Shown piece after piece: positions 62,391 to 64,000 of a DNA stretch of 64,000 nt. Position 1 is the stretch's first letter, and each line of letters begins with the position of its first letter. The stretch is taken from NCBI RefSeq assembly GCF_004344915.1, contig NZ_SKFG01000004.1, positions 62,001-126,000 of the forward strand, written 5' to 3'. The notes under the pieces were generated by a model. That model was not told the origin of the DNA. It made no database searches and worked only from the letters and a program-made list of their open reading frames with translations. The DNA comes from Paenibacillus albiflavus. GTDB taxonomy: Bacteria; Bacillota; Bacilli; Paenibacillales; NBRC-103111. The translations under genes were made by a program, and so were the position numbers.

Positions 62391-62771
62391 TAAAAAATCA
62401 CCCAAAGATGCCGCATCCCACTCGGTAGCGCAGTTGTAGGGCGTGGGCAGAGTACGAACGGTAAACAATTACCTAATAAGGGAAAATAATTACCGAAAAA
62501 GCACCCAAAGTTGCCGCATCGCGCTCGGTAGCGCAGTTGGAGGGCGTGGGCAGGGTGCGAACGGTAAACAATTACCTAAAAAGGGAAAATAATTACCGAA
62601 AAAACACCCAAAGTTGCCGCATCCCATTCGGTAGTGTAGCTGGAGGGCGATGGCAGAGTACGAACGGTAATGAATTTCCTAAAAAGGGAAAATAATTACC
62701 GAAAAAGCCCCCAAAGTTGCCGCATCGCGCTCGGTAGCGCAGTTGTAGGGCGCTGGCAGAGTACGAACGGC
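62391..62771. repeat. Tandem repeat, four units of 103 bases
   Basis: The marker CAAAG(T/A)TGCCGCATC recurs at 62403, 62506, 62609 and 62712, exactly 103 bases apart. Units share ATAATTACCGAAAAA and CGGTAGCGCAGTTG-like blocks with the three-unit array at 43.0-43.3 kb. No gene is seen between 62354 and 62870; this array fills most of it. Confidence 0.9.
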
Positions 62772-62808
62772 ATAAATATCAATAATCCTGAAATAAGTTC
62801 TAACAGGC

Positions 62809-62842
62809 AACCCTTCTACATATGATGTAGAAGGGTTTTACT
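62809..62842 (+). terminator. Terminator
   Basis: AACCCTTCTACAT (62809-62821) and ATGTAGAAGGGTT (62825-62837) form a perfect 13-base stem followed by TTTA. Confidence 0.88.
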
Positions 62843-62870
62843 ATGAGTGAGGTTGGGTGATCAATCGAAA

Positions 62871-63203
62871 ATGAGCCATCATGTTCCGAATCCAGGACAG
62901 CAGGAGGATTTTCAGCAGAATAAAGCAATTGCCATCCTAGCTTATATCATATTTTTTCTGCCGCTGCTTACTGCAAGAGATTCGAAATTCGCTATGTATC
63001 ATGCCAATCAAGGTTTCTTGGTATTTCTAACATGCTTAGCGGTGAACATTATAGGTACGATTATTCCGCTTATAGGGTGGTTCATCATTGTGCCTTTTGG
63101 CAATCTATTCGTTCTTGTACTCATTCTTCTTGGCATTCTAAATGCTGCTAATGGCCAAATGAAGCCACTCCCACTAATTGGAAAATTCGAAATCATTAAA
63201 TGA
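62871..63203 (+). CDS. DUF4870/Tic20-like small membrane protein
   Basis: About 110 residues from ATG 62871. After a polar N-terminus with QQNKAIAILAYIIFFLPLL come three helices; FAMYHANQGFLVFL (the HANQ/HxxQ motif) is characteristic of this family. Function unknown. Confidence 0.85.
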   Translation: MSHHVPNPGQQEDFQQNKAIAILAYIIFFLPLLTARDSKFAMYHANQGFLVFLTCLAVNIIGTIIPLIGWFIIVPFGNLFVLVLILLGILNAANGQMKPLPLIGKFEIIK

Positions 63204-63227
63204 ATACGCGAAATTAGTGTGGAGAAG

Positions 63228-63252
63228 AGAGGGCTGATTGCCCTCTTTTTGG
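63228..63252 (+). terminator. Terminator
   Basis: AGAGGGC (63228-63234) and GCCCTCT (63240-63246) followed by a T run. The rest of the gap to 63532 holds no gene; it contains a likely promoter region for etfB but no pair I can place with confidence. Confidence 0.82.
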
Positions 63253-63532
63253 TGATACGGCTATACACCGCATAGTCGTTAATGGTATGATCAATGTCAT
63301 ATAATACCTCTTGTGGCTATATTTTCAGCTATTTCTTCCTCTATCAACATTCTATTTTCACTAACATTCCGGTTAAGTGACATCTCACATTCACCAACTT
63401 TCACTCAAATCCATTCGATGATTGACAGACCATTATGTAATTTTTGGACAGGGGGTATAGGGTCTATTCCGATTTAGTTTTGCTCTTCGAGCTGTCGCTC
63501 TTGTTAAATCAAAACTTTTAGGAGGATGCTAA

Positions 63533-64000
63533 ATGCTTCATATTGTTGCCTGTATTAAACAGGTGCCTGATACGAAGATCATCAAGATGAATCCCAAAAC
63601 AAACACAATGGATCGTTCCAGCGCACCCGCTATTCTGAATCCGTATGACGCACATGCTGTAGAAGAAGCCGTTCGTCTAAAGAATCGTTATGGGGGGACA
63701 GTCTCTGTACTTACGATGGGTCCGCCTCCTGCTGTGAAAGCAATTAAGAAATGTGTAGAGATAGGTGCTGATGAAGGTTATTTGATAACAGACCGTTTCT
63801 TTGCAGGTGCAGATACGCTGGCTACCAGCTATTCGCTCACGATGGCTCTGCATAAGATTGCAAGAATTAAACCGATTGATCTGGTGATATGCGGCAAAAT
63901 GACCATCGACGGCGACACGGGCCAGGTTGGACCTGGAATCGCAAGAAGGCTCGATATTCCGCCGCTTACGAGCGTCAATAAAGTCGTAGAGATTAATAAA
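63533..64000 (+). CDS. etfB: Electron transfer flavoprotein beta subunit (5' part)
   Basis: Open frame of 156 codons running off the right edge. It starts at ATG 63533 with AGGAGG ahead and reads MLHIVACIKQVPDT, LNPYDAHAVEEAVRLK, SVLTMGPPPA, ADTLATSYSLTMAL and CGKMTIDGDTGQVGP, all conserved in EtfB. It accepts electrons from acyl-CoA dehydrogenases or similar flavoenzymes together with EtfA, which is expected just beyond the window. Confidence 0.95.
   Translation, partial: MLHIVACIKQVPDTKIIKMNPKTNTMDRSSAPAILNPYDAHAVEEAVRLKNRYGGTVSVLTMGPPPAVKAIKKCVEIGADEGYLITDRFFAGADTLATSYSLTMALHKIARIKPIDLVICGKMTIDGDTGQVGPGIARRLDIPPLTSVNKVVEINK

Overview
The window reads as a low-to-mid GC, spore-former-type Firmicute chromosome, most likely Paenibacillus or a close relative (inference). 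Supporting signs are strong AGGAGG ribosome binding sites, a complete SigY-type ECF operon, a bacillithiol deacetylase pair (yojF-bshB2), a YhbD/bactofilin cluster and many Bacillus-style ABC systems. I saw no rRNA, tRNA, CRISPR array or prophage.

The centrepiece is at about 9.1-28.2 kb. A sugar ABC importer (9.1-12.8 kb) is followed by methylthioribose kinase and methylthioribose-1-phosphate isomerase (mtnK-mtnA, 13.0-15.3 kb). After a 2.3 kb block of repeats, a type I toxin-like peptide and a lipoprotein come a divergent DeoR-family repressor and a 14-gene bacterial microcompartment (BMC) operon (18.65-28.2 kb). That operon encodes a class II (FucA-like) aldolase with a C-terminal encapsulation-type tail, a PduP-type acylating aldehyde dehydrogenase, six BMC-H shell proteins, PduL, one BMC-P pentamer, a substrate-binding-protein homologue without a signal peptide, a CoA-disulfide-reductase/NADH-oxidase-type flavoprotein and two CoA-transferase-family subunits. 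The simplest joint reading is: import of 5-methylthioribose or 5-deoxyribose; phosphorylation by MtnK; isomerisation by MtnA; cleavage by the encapsulated aldolase to DHAP plus methylthioacetaldehyde or acetaldehyde; then conversion of the aldehyde to acyl-CoA and acyl-phosphate inside the shell. The individual steps are known from methionine salvage and from the 5-deoxyribose/DHAP-shunt pathways. I do not know of a description of the whole set in a microcompartment with these accessory proteins. Promoters of the importer and BMC operon both carry ACAAA-rich elements, and the importer has a perfect inverted repeat just downstream of its promoter, which fits shared DeoR control.

Before this lie an MFS efflux pump, an M23 peptidase, an EEP-fold phosphodiesterase, biotin synthase with a BirA-like operator, a thioesterase and the sigY-yxlCDEFG operon. 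After it come a zinc-ribbon protein, an AraC regulator, a two-component system with a lantibiotic-protection-type ABC transporter, a LacI-controlled oligosaccharide importer with a GH4 glycosidase (34.6-40.1 kb), an M29 aminopeptidase, yojF-bshB2, the yhbD-bactofilin cluster, a membrane-anchored PrsA-like foldase, a nucleoside ABC importer with a nucleoside phosphorylase (47.1-52.5 kb), an acyl-CoA dehydrogenase, an aldo/keto reductase, YitT and EamA membrane proteins, a MacAB/YknXYZ-type efflux operon, a BCCT transporter, small proteins, and the start of etfB at the right edge.

Non-coding structure is notable: a ~310 bp direct repeat pair with internal inverted repeats (15.4-16.1 kb), a tandem repeat of exactly 103 bp period in two separate places (43.0 and 62.4 kb), and a short GGTGAAACCGTTTCTTCTTG-like motif scattered through intergenic regions.
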